A stretch of DNA of 5,432 bases from Desulfovibrio desulfuricans (GTDB lineage: Bacteria > Desulfobacterota > Desulfovibrionia > Desulfovibrionales > Desulfovibrionaceae). Under the pieces are notes generated by a model. That model was not told the origin of the DNA, searched no databases, and was given only the letters and a program-made list of their open reading frames with translations. This document shows, piece after piece, positions 1-5,432 of this stretch. Every line of letters starts with the position of its first letter. Positions within the stretch are counted from its first letter, which is position 1. The position numbers and the translations under genes were made by a program. The stretch covers positions 1 through 5,432 of the forward strand of contig QKDT01000393.1 in the NCBI GenBank assembly GCA_003251995.1. The letters are read 5' to 3'.

Positions 1-298
1 TTGCTTTATTATAACGCCATTTGACCAGTATAAACCAAACGCCTGCGTTCATCACTGATGCTGAAAAAAACGTACAGTGGCGGAAAATACGGGCCAATAA
101 AATACTAAAGGTTTCATCTTTCTTAACGGCAATGTTACAAAAACAAATAGGTCAATTATCAAATTTAGTTACGCTCATCTGTCCGGTAAAACAAAAAAAC
201 CGATACTAACAATACATGGATAACAATATCAAATATAACAACATGGTCAATGGGCACAATCTGTTTTCTGGTTGCATAAAAAAATAATCTCTTTCTAA

Positions 299-318
299 TT
301 TGGCAGGTTATCGCCAAA
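299..318. repeat. Inverted repeat TTTGGC-N8-GCCAAA
   Basis: The arms TTTGGC (299-304) and GCCAAA (313-318) are perfect reverse complements with 8 nt between them. The same hexamer recurs in opposite order at 356-367, so the pair may be protein-binding half-sites. No T-run follows directly, so it is not a terminator. No known regulator is assigned. Confidence 0.45.
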
Positions 319-355
319 ACCGTGCATTAAACTTTGTGATTTTTTTTTCAATCTT

Positions 356-367
356 GCCAAATTTGGC
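356..367. repeat. 12-bp palindrome GCCAAATTTGGC
   Basis: This is a perfect palindrome with no spacer. It shares its half-site with the inverted repeat at 299-318, and AATTTGGC occurs as an 8-bp direct repeat at 297-304 and 360-367. It could be an operator for a dimeric regulator. There is no adjacent gene in the window that it obviously controls. Confidence 0.45.
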
Positions 368-433
368 TATTCTCATCGTCTCCCGCATTGTGGCTGTAAA
401 AATAATTAACAGATATGGGCTAGCAGTTCCCAC

Positions 434-502
434 AAAAAATAAAACCCCGCCTCTGCGCGCCCATAGCAGTATTTACTACATGAGGAGCAGAAACGGGGTT
501 TT
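434..502 (-). terminator. Rho-independent terminator after trmJ
   Basis: Read on the minus strand, AAAACCCCG (plus 494-502) pairs with CGGGGTTTT (plus 441-449). The next seven positions inward (TTTCTGC against GCAGAGG) also pair with two G-T wobbles, so the GC-containing core is at least 12 bp. A U-rich tail (plus 434-440, TTTTTT after one A) follows. The apical loop is unusually long, about 30 nt, and contains a small inner AGTA/TACT hairpin. It begins about 20 nt after the trmJ stop codon and probably ends the whole four-gene minus-strand unit. Confidence 0.85.
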
Positions 503-522
503 TAACGATCAGAATAAAAATA

Positions 523-1263
523 TTAATCTGGCAGTTTGTGGCGCACCTGACGGCACAAACCCATCAACGCATCATATTCATGCCGCAACAAACCTGCACG
601 GCTGAAAAGACGCCGCCAGGGCATGAGAAAGTAATCAGGATTGTCGCCGTGCAGATAATCAAGACGCAACAGCATATCCTTCAACGATTCCATGAGCCGC
701 TCCTGCTCCGCCGCGGTCGCAATTTTGCCGCCGCGCGCCTCTTCCACGGGTTTATCACCATGGCGCAGGGCGCGAACGGCATTAGCGCATGCGTAATTTA
801 GCAGCAGCACGGCCTGTGCAAGATTAAGGGAGCTGGCTGACGGATCTGTGGGGATGGTCACCAGCCGATGACAGTGCATGATTTCATCATTATTAAGACC
901 GCGGTCTTCCGGCCCAAAAACAAAAGAAACCTTTTCGCCTTTTGCAAGCGCAGCCGCAGCCTCGCGCGCGGCTTGCTCCGGCGAAAGAAGCGCCTGTCGC
1001 CAACCGCCCACACGGGCGGTTGTGCCAAACACGAGCGCACTTTCTGCAACGGCCTGCGCCACATTTTCATGCACTTCCACGGCATCCAGAATATCCTGCC
1101 CCTTGGGCGTAGCCAGAGGGCGCGCCTTTTCCCTGTCCCACCGTTCGGGGTCAACAAGGCGCAGCACAGGGCAGCCCATGTTTACACACGCACGGGCAGC
1201 CATGCCGATATTTTCGGGAAAGCGCGTTTTAACCAAAACAACTTCAAGGCCTTGCAAGAGCAT
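523..1263 (-). CDS. trmJ: TrmJ/TrmH-family RNA 2'-O-methyltransferase (SPOUT)
   Basis: The product is a SAM-dependent SPOUT-class methyltransferase. Family members such as TrmJ methylate the ribose 2'-OH of tRNA nucleotide 32 in the cytoplasm. Counting from the upstream ATG at 1266 (247 aa), the three SpoU motifs are visible: motif 1 PENIGMAARA at 17-26 with Asn19 and Arg25, motif 2 FVFGPEDRGLNNDEI at 115-129, and motif 3 SLNLAQAV at 146-153. The last two form the trefoil-knot cofactor site. A C-terminal helical part (about 185-247) matches the TrmJ-type extension, and the length is typical. Two ATGs are adjacent (1266 and 1263). The ribosome site GAGGT lies only 1-2 nt before the first but 4 nt before the second, so I chose 1263 (246 aa). 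The GAGGT overlaps the TGA stop of the DUF456 gene upstream, which suggests translational coupling. The exact target (tRNA position 32 or another RNA site) cannot be told from sequence alone. Confidence 0.9.
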   Translation of the reverse strand: MLLQGLEVVLVKTRFPENIGMAARACVNMGCPVLRLVDPERWDREKARPLATPKGQDILDAVEVHENVAQAVAESALVFGTTARVGGWRQALLSPEQAAREAAAALAKGEKVSFVFGPEDRGLNNDEIMHCHRLVTIPTDPSASSLNLAQAVLLLNYACANAVRALRHGDKPVEEARGGKIATAAEQERLMESLKDMLLRLDYLHGDNPDYFLMPWRRLFSRAGLLRHEYDALMGLCRQVRHKLPD

Positions 1264-1270
1264 CATAACC

Positions 1271-1879
1271 TCAGCAAATACCCCGCAGCAGGGTCAACAA
1301 AACCTGCGTGGGAGCGTCCGGAGAAAAAACCGGGGTGAGTTCGGGCGGCAGTTTGGGCCAGATATGCCCGGCAGCCAGGGCCAACATGGCCCCGCCAACA
1401 CCACATTTGCACACAGTGCCAAGAAACCGGCCCATCATGGCGCCAAAGGCCGCATCAAGCGCCTCGCGCAGGGGGCGCCCTTTAAGGCGCTCCACGATAA
1501 AGCACCCTGTCCATGCGCCTGCCAGCGCCCCGATGAGCGCCCCGATTCCAAAAAAGAGAGGAGCAAGCAAAATGGCCCCCGCTATGGCCCCAATCATTCC
1601 CGCAAAGGTGCCGGAAGAACTGGAGCCATAGCGTTTGGCCTTAAGTATCTGCATGCCCATTTCCAGAGCTTCGCCCACCAGGGCCATGCCCACCATCATG
1701 ATCCAGAACCATACATCCATTGAGGCCGCGGCGGGATGCACCACCTTCCACAACGCCACAAGCCCCAGCAGCACCCAGTTGGCGGGCAGCCCAAAAATGT
1801 TGAGCAGCAGCACAAAGCACAGCAGCGTTATGAATGCCCCAGCCATCAACGAGGCCAGGGGAAAAGGCAGAAAATCCAT
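1271..1879 (-). CDS. DUF456 family small integral membrane protein
   Basis: This is a 202-aa, strongly hydrophobic protein of unknown function. Hydrophobic segments likely to span the membrane lie at about residues 10-29, 31-48, 56-76, 92-110, 111-130 and 150-172. Features that recall DUF456 are the LPANW stretch at 31-35 after the first helix, the KRYGSSSSG stretch at 82-90 followed by glycine-rich helices (GMIGAIAGA at 94-102), and a basic loop ERLKGRPLREA at 130-140. The start is supported by GGAGAG (plus 1884-1889), 4 nt before the ATG. It begins 18 nt after the paaK stop, and its stop codon overlaps the ribosome site of trmJ, so it is probably co-transcribed with both. No catalytic motif is visible. 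A role in transport or envelope maintenance would be speculation. Confidence 0.85.
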   Translation of the reverse strand: MDFLPFPLASLMAGAFITLLCFVLLLNIFGLPANWVLLGLVALWKVVHPAAASMDVWFWIMMVGMALVGEALEMGMQILKAKRYGSSSSGTFAGMIGAIAGAILLAPLFFGIGALIGALAGAWTGCFIVERLKGRPLREALDAAFGAMMGRFLGTVCKCGVGGAMLALAAGHIWPKLPPELTPVFSPDAPTQVLLTLLRGIC

Positions 1880-1897
1880 GCAGCTCTCCGGTCTCTG

Positions 1898-3196
1898 TTA
1901 GTTTTTGTTGCGCAGGTCTTGCAAACGCACGGCCTTGCCCTCTGTACGCGGCAGGCTGTTGCTCTCCACAAGCTCCACCCTGGGCGTGATGAGGATTTCA
2001 TCGCGCAGACGCGCGGCAATGGCCTTTTGCAGGTTTTGCAGCACGCGCATGTCTTCGACAAAATGCTCGTCGCGGATTTCAATCTGCACGCGCATAACGT
2101 CGCCAAGACCATCATTTTCAAGCAAAATCAGGTAGCTCTGCCCCACTTCGGCAAAGGTCATGATGACCTGCTCGATCTGCATGGGGTAGATATTGACGCC
2201 CTTGATGATGAACATGTCGTCCGCGCGACCAAGGATACGGTCTATGCGGCGATGTTTACGCCCACAGGCACACTCGCCAGGCAAAAACCGCGTGAGATCG
2301 CGGGTGCGGTAACGCAGAATAGGCATACCCTGGCGGCACAGGCAGGTCATCACAAGTTCGCCCACTTCACCCTCGGGCATGGGCTCACCAGTTTCCGGAT
2401 CAACAATTTCAGGGATATAGGCGTCTTCCCACAGGTGCATGCCAGCCTGATGCAGGCACTCAAAGCCCACGCCGGGGCCGTTCATTTCAGACAGGCCGTA
2501 AGAGTTGTAGGCCTTCATGTCAAAAAGGTTTTCAATACGGCGGCGGAATTCTTCGGTATAGGGTTCTGCGCCCACAAGGGCTATGCGCAGGGGGAAATTG
2601 CGCGGGTCTTCACCCATGTTGCGCAGGTGTTCACCCAAAATCAACGCATAGGAGGGCAAAATATGGGCCACCGTGGTGCGAAAATCCTTGGCAAGCTTGA
2701 TCTGACGACGGGAATTGCCCGCCCCGGCAGGAATGGTCATGCAGCCCAGGCGCTCCGCGCCGAAATGGATGCCAAGACCACCCGTAAACAGCCCGTAGCC
2801 GGACATATTCTGAAAAACGTCGTCACGTCGCACGCCAACCATATGAATGCTGCGCGCCATAAGGTCAGCCCAGGAATTGATGTCGTTCTGCGTATGACAG
2901 ATGGCAACGGGCGAGCCCGTGGTGCCGCTTGAGCAGTGCATGCGCACAATCTCGGACTGCGGCACGCACAAAAGCCCTGTTGGGTACTGGGAACGCAAAT
3001 CCTGCTTTGTGGTAAAGGGAATGCGCCGCAGATCGTCGAGGCTGCGTATGGAATCAGGCCCCACGCCCGCTTCGTCCAGACGCTGGCGGTAGAAATCGCA
3101 CTTGCGCGTTTGGGCCACTGTGCTTTTCAGCCGCGAAAGCTGGGTATGCTCAATCTGATCCCTGCTCCAACATTCAGCCTCATCAAAGAATTCCAT
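1898..3196 (-). CDS. paaK: Phenylacetate-CoA ligase
   Basis: This cytoplasmic enzyme of the adenylate-forming superfamily converts phenylacetate (or a related aryl acetate), ATP and CoA to the aryl-acetyl-CoA, AMP and pyrophosphate. The 432-aa length is normal for PaaK. Visible motifs in order are the phosphate-binding loop SSGTTGSP (89-96), the adenine-site motif YGLSEMNGPG (233-242), RYRTRDL (295-301, its Asp binding ribose), the hinge region GRADDMFIIKGVNIYP (323-338), and a C-terminal AMP-binding subdomain ending in EGKAVR (419-424), whose Lys421 is the likely catalytic lysine. CxCG (309-312) is a feature commonly seen in this family. A strong ribosome site AGGAGG (plus 3201-3206) stands 4 nt before the ATG. 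The gene lies 82 nt after the DUF1786 gene and 18 nt before the DUF456 gene. In anaerobes such ligases often serve aromatic amino acid fermentation together with indolepyruvate:ferredoxin oxidoreductase, but no such oxidoreductase is in this window. The actual substrate (phenylacetate, indoleacetate or another) is not resolved. Confidence 0.93.
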   Translation of the reverse strand: MEFFDEAECWSRDQIEHTQLSRLKSTVAQTRKCDFYRQRLDEAGVGPDSIRSLDDLRRIPFTTKQDLRSQYPTGLLCVPQSEIVRMHCSSGTTGSPVAICHTQNDINSWADLMARSIHMVGVRRDDVFQNMSGYGLFTGGLGIHFGAERLGCMTIPAGAGNSRRQIKLAKDFRTTVAHILPSYALILGEHLRNMGEDPRNFPLRIALVGAEPYTEEFRRRIENLFDMKAYNSYGLSEMNGPGVGFECLHQAGMHLWEDAYIPEIVDPETGEPMPEGEVGELVMTCLCRQGMPILRYRTRDLTRFLPGECACGRKHRRIDRILGRADDMFIIKGVNIYPMQIEQVIMTFAEVGQSYLILLENDGLGDVMRVQIEIRDEHFVEDMRVLQNLQKAIAARLRDEILITPRVELVESNSLPRTEGKAVRLQDLRNKN

Positions 3197-3278
3197 GCCG
3201 CCTCCTCAGCTTCATGCCGCAACGCCTCAAGCGTGCCAGCTTGTAATGCAATCCACCCGCCGTGGCGGGAATAAAAGG
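3197..3278 (-). other. Spacer between DUF1786 gene and paaK with a GC hairpin
   Basis: These 82 nt are the longest gap inside the minus-strand gene run. They include a compact hairpin, CCCGC-CACG-GCGGG on the minus strand (plus 3256-3269), just after the DUF1786 stop. It lacks a following T-run, so I do not call it a terminator; it could stabilise an mRNA end or tune paaK expression. The paaK ribosome site lies at 3201-3206. I see no convincing promoter here, so read-through from the DUF1786 gene is assumed. Confidence 0.45.
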
Positions 3279-4337
3279 CTACTTTCCGGCCCGGGCGTGC
3301 GCCCATCCCCAGATAAGGCCGAAACATCCGGCTATCATCATATCGCCATGCGGAGCCAGAAAACGCCCCTGCCCTTGCAGCAGCGCGCGTTTGGGCCCGG
3401 TAATATATGTTGGCTCATAACCACCCGCCTCTTCGCAATAGGGGCCAAACGCCGTGCCGTGCCCTCCAGAGGCCTGCACTTCTTCTGCGGGCAGCCAGTG
3501 CTTGCGAAACTGCTCCAGATCTCCCAGTAACTGCTCAAGTGTGCGCATGCCGGTGTGGTGCTCGTAAATTCCGCGCACTTGCCCACGATACACCAACGCA
3601 GCCACGGTATGTCCATTGCCCACGTTGATAACCGTAATGCCCTGCCGATAGCTGCGGTCCATCACTTCCTGATCACACAGTGCGCCAAGCAGCGCGCTGG
3701 CCCCGGTATCCGCTACCGGGCCGCCGGTTTTGTCGTGCAGGGGCACGAGGCGCGTCAGTGCGGGCGGCGGGGTTTCGTATATCCAGCGCGAGGGATCAGA
3801 AGACGCCCCCAAAAGCTCTGTCCACGCGCGCATACGCGCCTGACGGTTGCCGTGGGTATGAAATCCATGATCCTGCGCGGCTGCCAGCACCAGATGCGGC
3901 AACGGCAAGCCAGCGTGGCGCAACAGACCTCCCCAGAACTCGGGCGAATAGTCTGTAAGAAAAACCGGCACGCTGCCCTCTGGGCAACTGGAGCGGATTT
4001 CTACGCCAATGTTGCGCACGACATCTTCATTATCATGGATGCCGCGCGTAGCCGCAGCACTTGCGCTGACTGAAAGCCCGCCAGCCAGATGCTCCTTGAT
4101 GGCCTGAGTAAAGCCGCCGCCCATGTTATTGCCGTAAAGCCAGATATTGCGTTTAAGCAGAGTCAACTCACGAATGCGCTGGGCCACAAGGCGCGCAGGC
4201 GCGGGCAAAACAAAGCGGGGCCAGTTCTCGCACTCAAGACCAGGGCGGGCCAACAGGGCATCCTGCGTACCGCTGCCTATATCCACGCACAGCACGGGGC
4301 CAGCGCTGCGCAAAAACTTTTGTACAATCTCGTCCAT
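3279..4337 (-). CDS. DUF1786 family protein with ASKHA-like nucleotide-binding motif
   Basis: I recognise this 352-aa protein as a member of the uncharacterised DUF1786 family. Near the N-terminus it carries DIGSGTQD (residues 19-26 from the ATG at 4337), which resembles the phosphate-1 loop of the actin/Hsp70/sugar-kinase (ASKHA) fold. VINVGNGHTVAAL (about 236-248) resembles the phosphate-2 loop, and SGGHGTAFGP (about 290-299) and GPKR (314-317) are further conserved-looking patches. Family members are sometimes labelled putative pyruvate formate-lyase activating enzyme, but there is no radical-SAM CxxxCxxC here: the cysteines are scattered singly. A GTG start at 4343 is possible, but the ribosome site GAGAGGTG overlaps it and sits about 5 nt before the ATG at 4337, so I chose the ATG. 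It is the first gene of the likely unit with paaK, which hints at a link to aryl-acid or CoA metabolism, but the function is unknown. Confidence 0.8.
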   Translation of the reverse strand: MDEIVQKFLRSAGPVLCVDIGSGTQDALLARPGLECENWPRFVLPAPARLVAQRIRELTLLKRNIWLYGNNMGGGFTQAIKEHLAGGLSVSASAAATRGIHDNEDVVRNIGVEIRSSCPEGSVPVFLTDYSPEFWGGLLRHAGLPLPHLVLAAAQDHGFHTHGNRQARMRAWTELLGASSDPSRWIYETPPPALTRLVPLHDKTGGPVADTGASALLGALCDQEVMDRSYRQGITVINVGNGHTVAALVYRGQVRGIYEHHTGMRTLEQLLGDLEQFRKHWLPAEEVQASGGHGTAFGPYCEEAGGYEPTYITGPKRALLQGQGRFLAPHGDMMIAGCFGLIWGWAHARAGK

Positions 4338-4359
4338 ATTCACCTCTCACGAGCGGAAA

Positions 4360-4388
4360 AATCTACCTGTATCAACCAAGGAGCGCAA
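4360..4388 (-). promoter_or_regulatory. Candidate sigma-70 promoter of the DUF1786-paaK unit
   Basis: On the minus strand, TTGCGC (plus 4383-4388) and TAGATT (plus 4360-4365) are separated by 17 nt and lie about 20 nt upstream of the DUF1786 ribosome site. Both hexamers match the consensus only partly. The position, directly upstream of the first gene of the run and divergent from the tRNA gene, is the main support. Confidence 0.35.
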
Positions 4389-4415
4389 GTCTTCACAAAA
4401 TTTTGAAAAAAAAGC

Positions 4416-4444
4416 TTGCCAAGTGATGCAGTTTACCGTAGACA
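4416..4444 (+). promoter_or_regulatory. Candidate promoter of tRNA-Leu
   Basis: TTGCCA (4416-4421) and TAGACA (4439-4444) are separated by 17 nt. This would place transcription start within a few bases of the mature tRNA 5' end at 4454, giving a very short leader. The -10 element is a weak match. The promoter shares a roughly 115-nt divergent region with the DUF1786 gene. Confidence 0.35.
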
Positions 4445-4453
4445 TCTTTTCGC

Positions 4454-4538
4454 GCCGAGGTGGTGGAACTGGTAGACACGCTATCTTGAGGGGGTAGTGA
4501 GGATTCTCGTGCGGGTTCGAGTCCCGCCCTCGGCACCA
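4454..4538 (+). tRNA. tRNA-Leu (anticodon GAG)
   Basis: This 85-nt gene folds as a class II tRNA. The acceptor stem is GCCGAGG (4454-4460) with CCTCGGC (4528-4534), followed by discriminator A and an encoded CCA (4536-4538). The D-loop carries the usual GG, and the anticodon stem CTATC/GGTAG (4481-4485, 4493-4497) has one T-G pair. The loop TTGAGGG gives anticodon GAG (4488-4490), which reads CUC and CUU. A long variable arm (GAG/CTC stem) and a T arm GCGGG-TTCGAGT-CCCGC complete the fold. A long variable arm and discriminator A fit leucine. It stands alone on the plus strand and has its own terminator downstream. Confidence 0.97.
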
Positions 4539-4540
4539 TC

Positions 4541-4561
4541 TTGAACTCAGAGAGAGTTCAA
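4541..4561 (+). repeat. Perfect 8-bp hairpin just after tRNA-Leu
   Basis: TTGAACTC (4541-4548) and GAGTTCAA (4554-4561) are perfect inverted repeats with loop AGAGA. The hairpin begins 2 nt after the encoded CCA, so it lies in the 3' trailer of the precursor. It may guide 3'-end processing or, less likely, be a remnant recombination site. It is distinct from the terminator stem that follows. Confidence 0.6.
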
Positions 4562-4563
4562 AG

Positions 4564-4605
4564 AAGCTCGCTAAGCTTAACGCTTGGCGGGCTTTCTGCT
4601 TTTTT
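4564..4605 (+). terminator. Rho-independent terminator of tRNA-Leu
   Basis: The arm 4564-4576 (AAGCTCGCTAAGC) pairs along its full 13 nt with 4582-4594 (GCTTGGCGGGCTT), using two G-T pairs, around a TTAAC loop. TCTGC and then six T (4600-4605) follow. This is a strong plus-strand terminator positioned right after the tRNA. Confidence 0.9.
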
Positions 4606-4749
4606 AAGCTTTTGTTCAATCCGTGTGAAATCGCGGCCCCCAGCGGGGGGACACTGCTTAGGCTGCCATGTAAAAAATGCTTATGCCCTTGCGCGCCATA
4701 TTCACCTTTCTGACAAGCCACATCCTTGGCTGACTGTCCACATAACACA

Positions 4750-4779
4750 TTTTCAGTATATATTACATCATGTTATAAT
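4750..4779 (+). promoter_or_regulatory. Candidate extended -10 promoter in AT-rich island
   Basis: A perfect TATAAT (4774-4779) is preceded by TG and one base, giving the extended -10 form TGTTATAAT. A partial -35, TTTTCA (4750-4755), lies 18 nt upstream. Transcription would start near 4786, about 408 nt before the kinase-like gene. AT-rich DNA produces such matches by chance, so confidence is modest. Confidence 0.4.
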
Positions 4780-4785
4780 ATAACA
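4771..4785. repeat. 15-bp palindrome over the candidate -10 element
   Basis: TGTTATA (4771-4777) and TATAACA (4779-4785) are perfect inverted repeats around a single central A. The palindrome covers the extended -10 element, which is where a repressor would block transcription. No regulator gene for it is in the window, and its identity is unknown. Confidence 0.45.
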
Positions 4786-5093
4786 ATCCTTTATATTTTT
4801 GGACAACGGGCTATCCCCTGCCTCCTCAAATTCCCCCCCGCCCCGCGGCGAAGAGGCACAATCCAAGTGCTACAGGGCGCCAATGCCACAGAAACACCCC
4901 ACTGGCACACACAAATTCGCGGGCAAATATCCCCTCGCACCTTGGGCTATCCCCACTAAATCCGCATCGCGGGCCTTTCAGAAGCACTCTCGCAGGCGCT
5001 TGTCTCATGGTATGAGCGCACATAAGCCAGACCATCCCAAACTAGAGCCGTCCATATTACCTTACGGACTAATAAGCGGGCGTTGCTGAAGAC

Positions 5094-5117
5094 GGATATA
5101 GCGGCTATTCCAAATAA
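5094..5117 (+). other. Imperfect stem in the leader of the kinase-like gene
   Basis: GGATATAG and CTATTCC (around 5093-5110) can pair around a short CGG loop with one bulged base. It lies about 85 nt before the kinase-like start codon. A weak promoter reading (TTGCTG, 17 nt, TATTCC) overlaps the same bases. Neither interpretation is strong. Confidence 0.2.
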
Positions 5118-5193
5118 GTGCGGCACACTGTTGCCCAGAGATACCGCAGGATACATTTCAGCTACTCTCGCCCCGTTACGATAAGGACAAACA

Positions 5194-5432
5194 ATGCTGT
5201 TAATATTTGGCGGCTTGCCGGGAAGCGGCAAAACCACAATCGCGCGACAGGTGGCTCAAAAAATATCTGCCGTCTACATTCGCATAGATAGCCTGGAGCT
5301 GGCGCTTGTTCGCTCAGGCTTGGTCAAAAGCCAGTGGGAGCTGGGGCCAGCCGGGTATCTTGCAGGGTATGCATTGGCTGCGGACAATCTACGCCTGGGG
5401 CTTTCCGTTGTGGCAGACTCCGTCAATCCCCT
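5194..5432 (+). CDS. P-loop kinase-like ATP-binding protein, 5' part (cut by window end)
   Basis: The frame starts at ATG 5194 and stays open for 79 full codons to the edge of the window. The protein begins with a hydrophobic strand MLLIFG leading into a Walker A motif GLPGSGKT (residues 7-14). A strand carrying YIRIDSLE (about 28-35) and VVADSVNP (about 72-79) follow, the pattern of small AAA_33/zeta-toxin/adenylylsulfate-kinase-like P-loop phosphotransferases that act on a small molecule. A ribosome site AAGGA (5183-5187) sits 6 nt before the start. The upstream 590 nt hold no gene, so it probably begins its own transcript. The substrate cannot be inferred: the C-terminal part is missing, and this family includes many uncharacterised proteins. 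Confidence 0.85.
   Translation, partial: MLLIFGGLPGSGKTTIARQVAQKISAVYIRIDSLELALVRSGLVKSQWELGPAGYLAGYALAADNLRLGLSVVADSVNP

Larger units (their letters stand above)
1..433. other. AT-rich intergenic region without a recognisable gene
   Basis: This stretch is visibly richer in A and T than the genes to its right. Its short open frames have no Shine-Dalgarno sequence and no recognisable protein character. It contains two inverted repeats made from TTTGGC/GCCAAA (299-318 and 356-367), a run of nine T at 340-348, and a TATAAT on the minus strand (plus bases 8-13) that could belong to a promoter of a gene beyond the left edge. No good -35 element stands 17 nt away from that TATAAT, so it is only a possibility. 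The region most likely separates the end of the trmJ transcript from an unseen neighbour. Confidence 0.6.
4606..5193. other. Long intergenic region without a recognisable gene
   Basis: About 590 nt lie between the tRNA terminator and the kinase-like gene. Open frames here lack ribosome sites and resemble no family I know. Visible structure includes a CCCCC-AGC-GGGGG hairpin (4637-4649), an AT-rich island with a palindrome and promoter-like element (4750-4785), a C-rich run near 4832-4845, and an 11-bp direct repeat GGGCTATCCCC (4808-4818 and 4944-4954). There is also a small CTCAT-GGT-ATGAG hairpin (5004-5016). It may hold a long 5' leader, an unannotated small RNA, or decayed sequence next to a tRNA gene. 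I cannot decide between these. Confidence 0.5.

Overview
The window looks like ordinary chromosomal DNA from a moderately GC-rich Gram-negative bacterium. A sulfate reducer of the Desulfovibrio group is my best guess. That guess rests on the combination of a phenylacetate-CoA ligase, a DUF1786 protein, a DUF456 membrane protein and a TrmJ-type methyltransferase, on overall composition, and on clear Shine-Dalgarno sequences. It is an inference from protein character, not a database match.

Layout, left to right. Bases 1-433 are AT-rich and hold no convincing gene, but they contain two nearby inverted repeats built from the same hexamer (TTTGGC/GCCAAA). A strong rho-independent terminator at 434-502 closes a minus-strand gene run. 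That run, in transcription order (right to left), is: a DUF1786 protein with an ASKHA-like nucleotide-binding motif (3279-4337), phenylacetate-CoA ligase paaK (1898-3196), a small DUF456 membrane protein (1271-1879) and a TrmJ/TrmH-family RNA 2'-O-methyltransferase (523-1263). Gaps are 82, 18 and about 7 nt, there is no internal terminator, and the only recognisable terminator lies after the last gene, so the four genes probably form one transcription unit.

A divergent plus-strand tRNA-Leu(GAG) gene with an encoded CCA lies at 4454-4538. It is followed by a perfect 8-bp hairpin and a 13-bp rho-independent terminator. Next comes about 590 nt without a recognisable gene (4606-5193). This stretch contains an AT-rich island with an extended -10 promoter-like element (TGTTATAAT) embedded in a perfect 15-bp palindrome. 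At the right edge the first 79 codons of a P-loop kinase-like gene (5194 onward, plus strand) run out of the window.

Functionally, paaK activates phenylacetate or related aryl acetates to the CoA thioester, which fits turnover of aromatic amino acids. The DUF1786 protein next to it has no established role. The last two genes look like housekeeping genes carried along in the same transcript. I found no CRISPR array, mobile element, toxin-antitoxin pair or clear novel system. The most interesting items are the uncharacterised DUF1786 protein paired with paaK and two candidate operator regions in the intergenic DNA.
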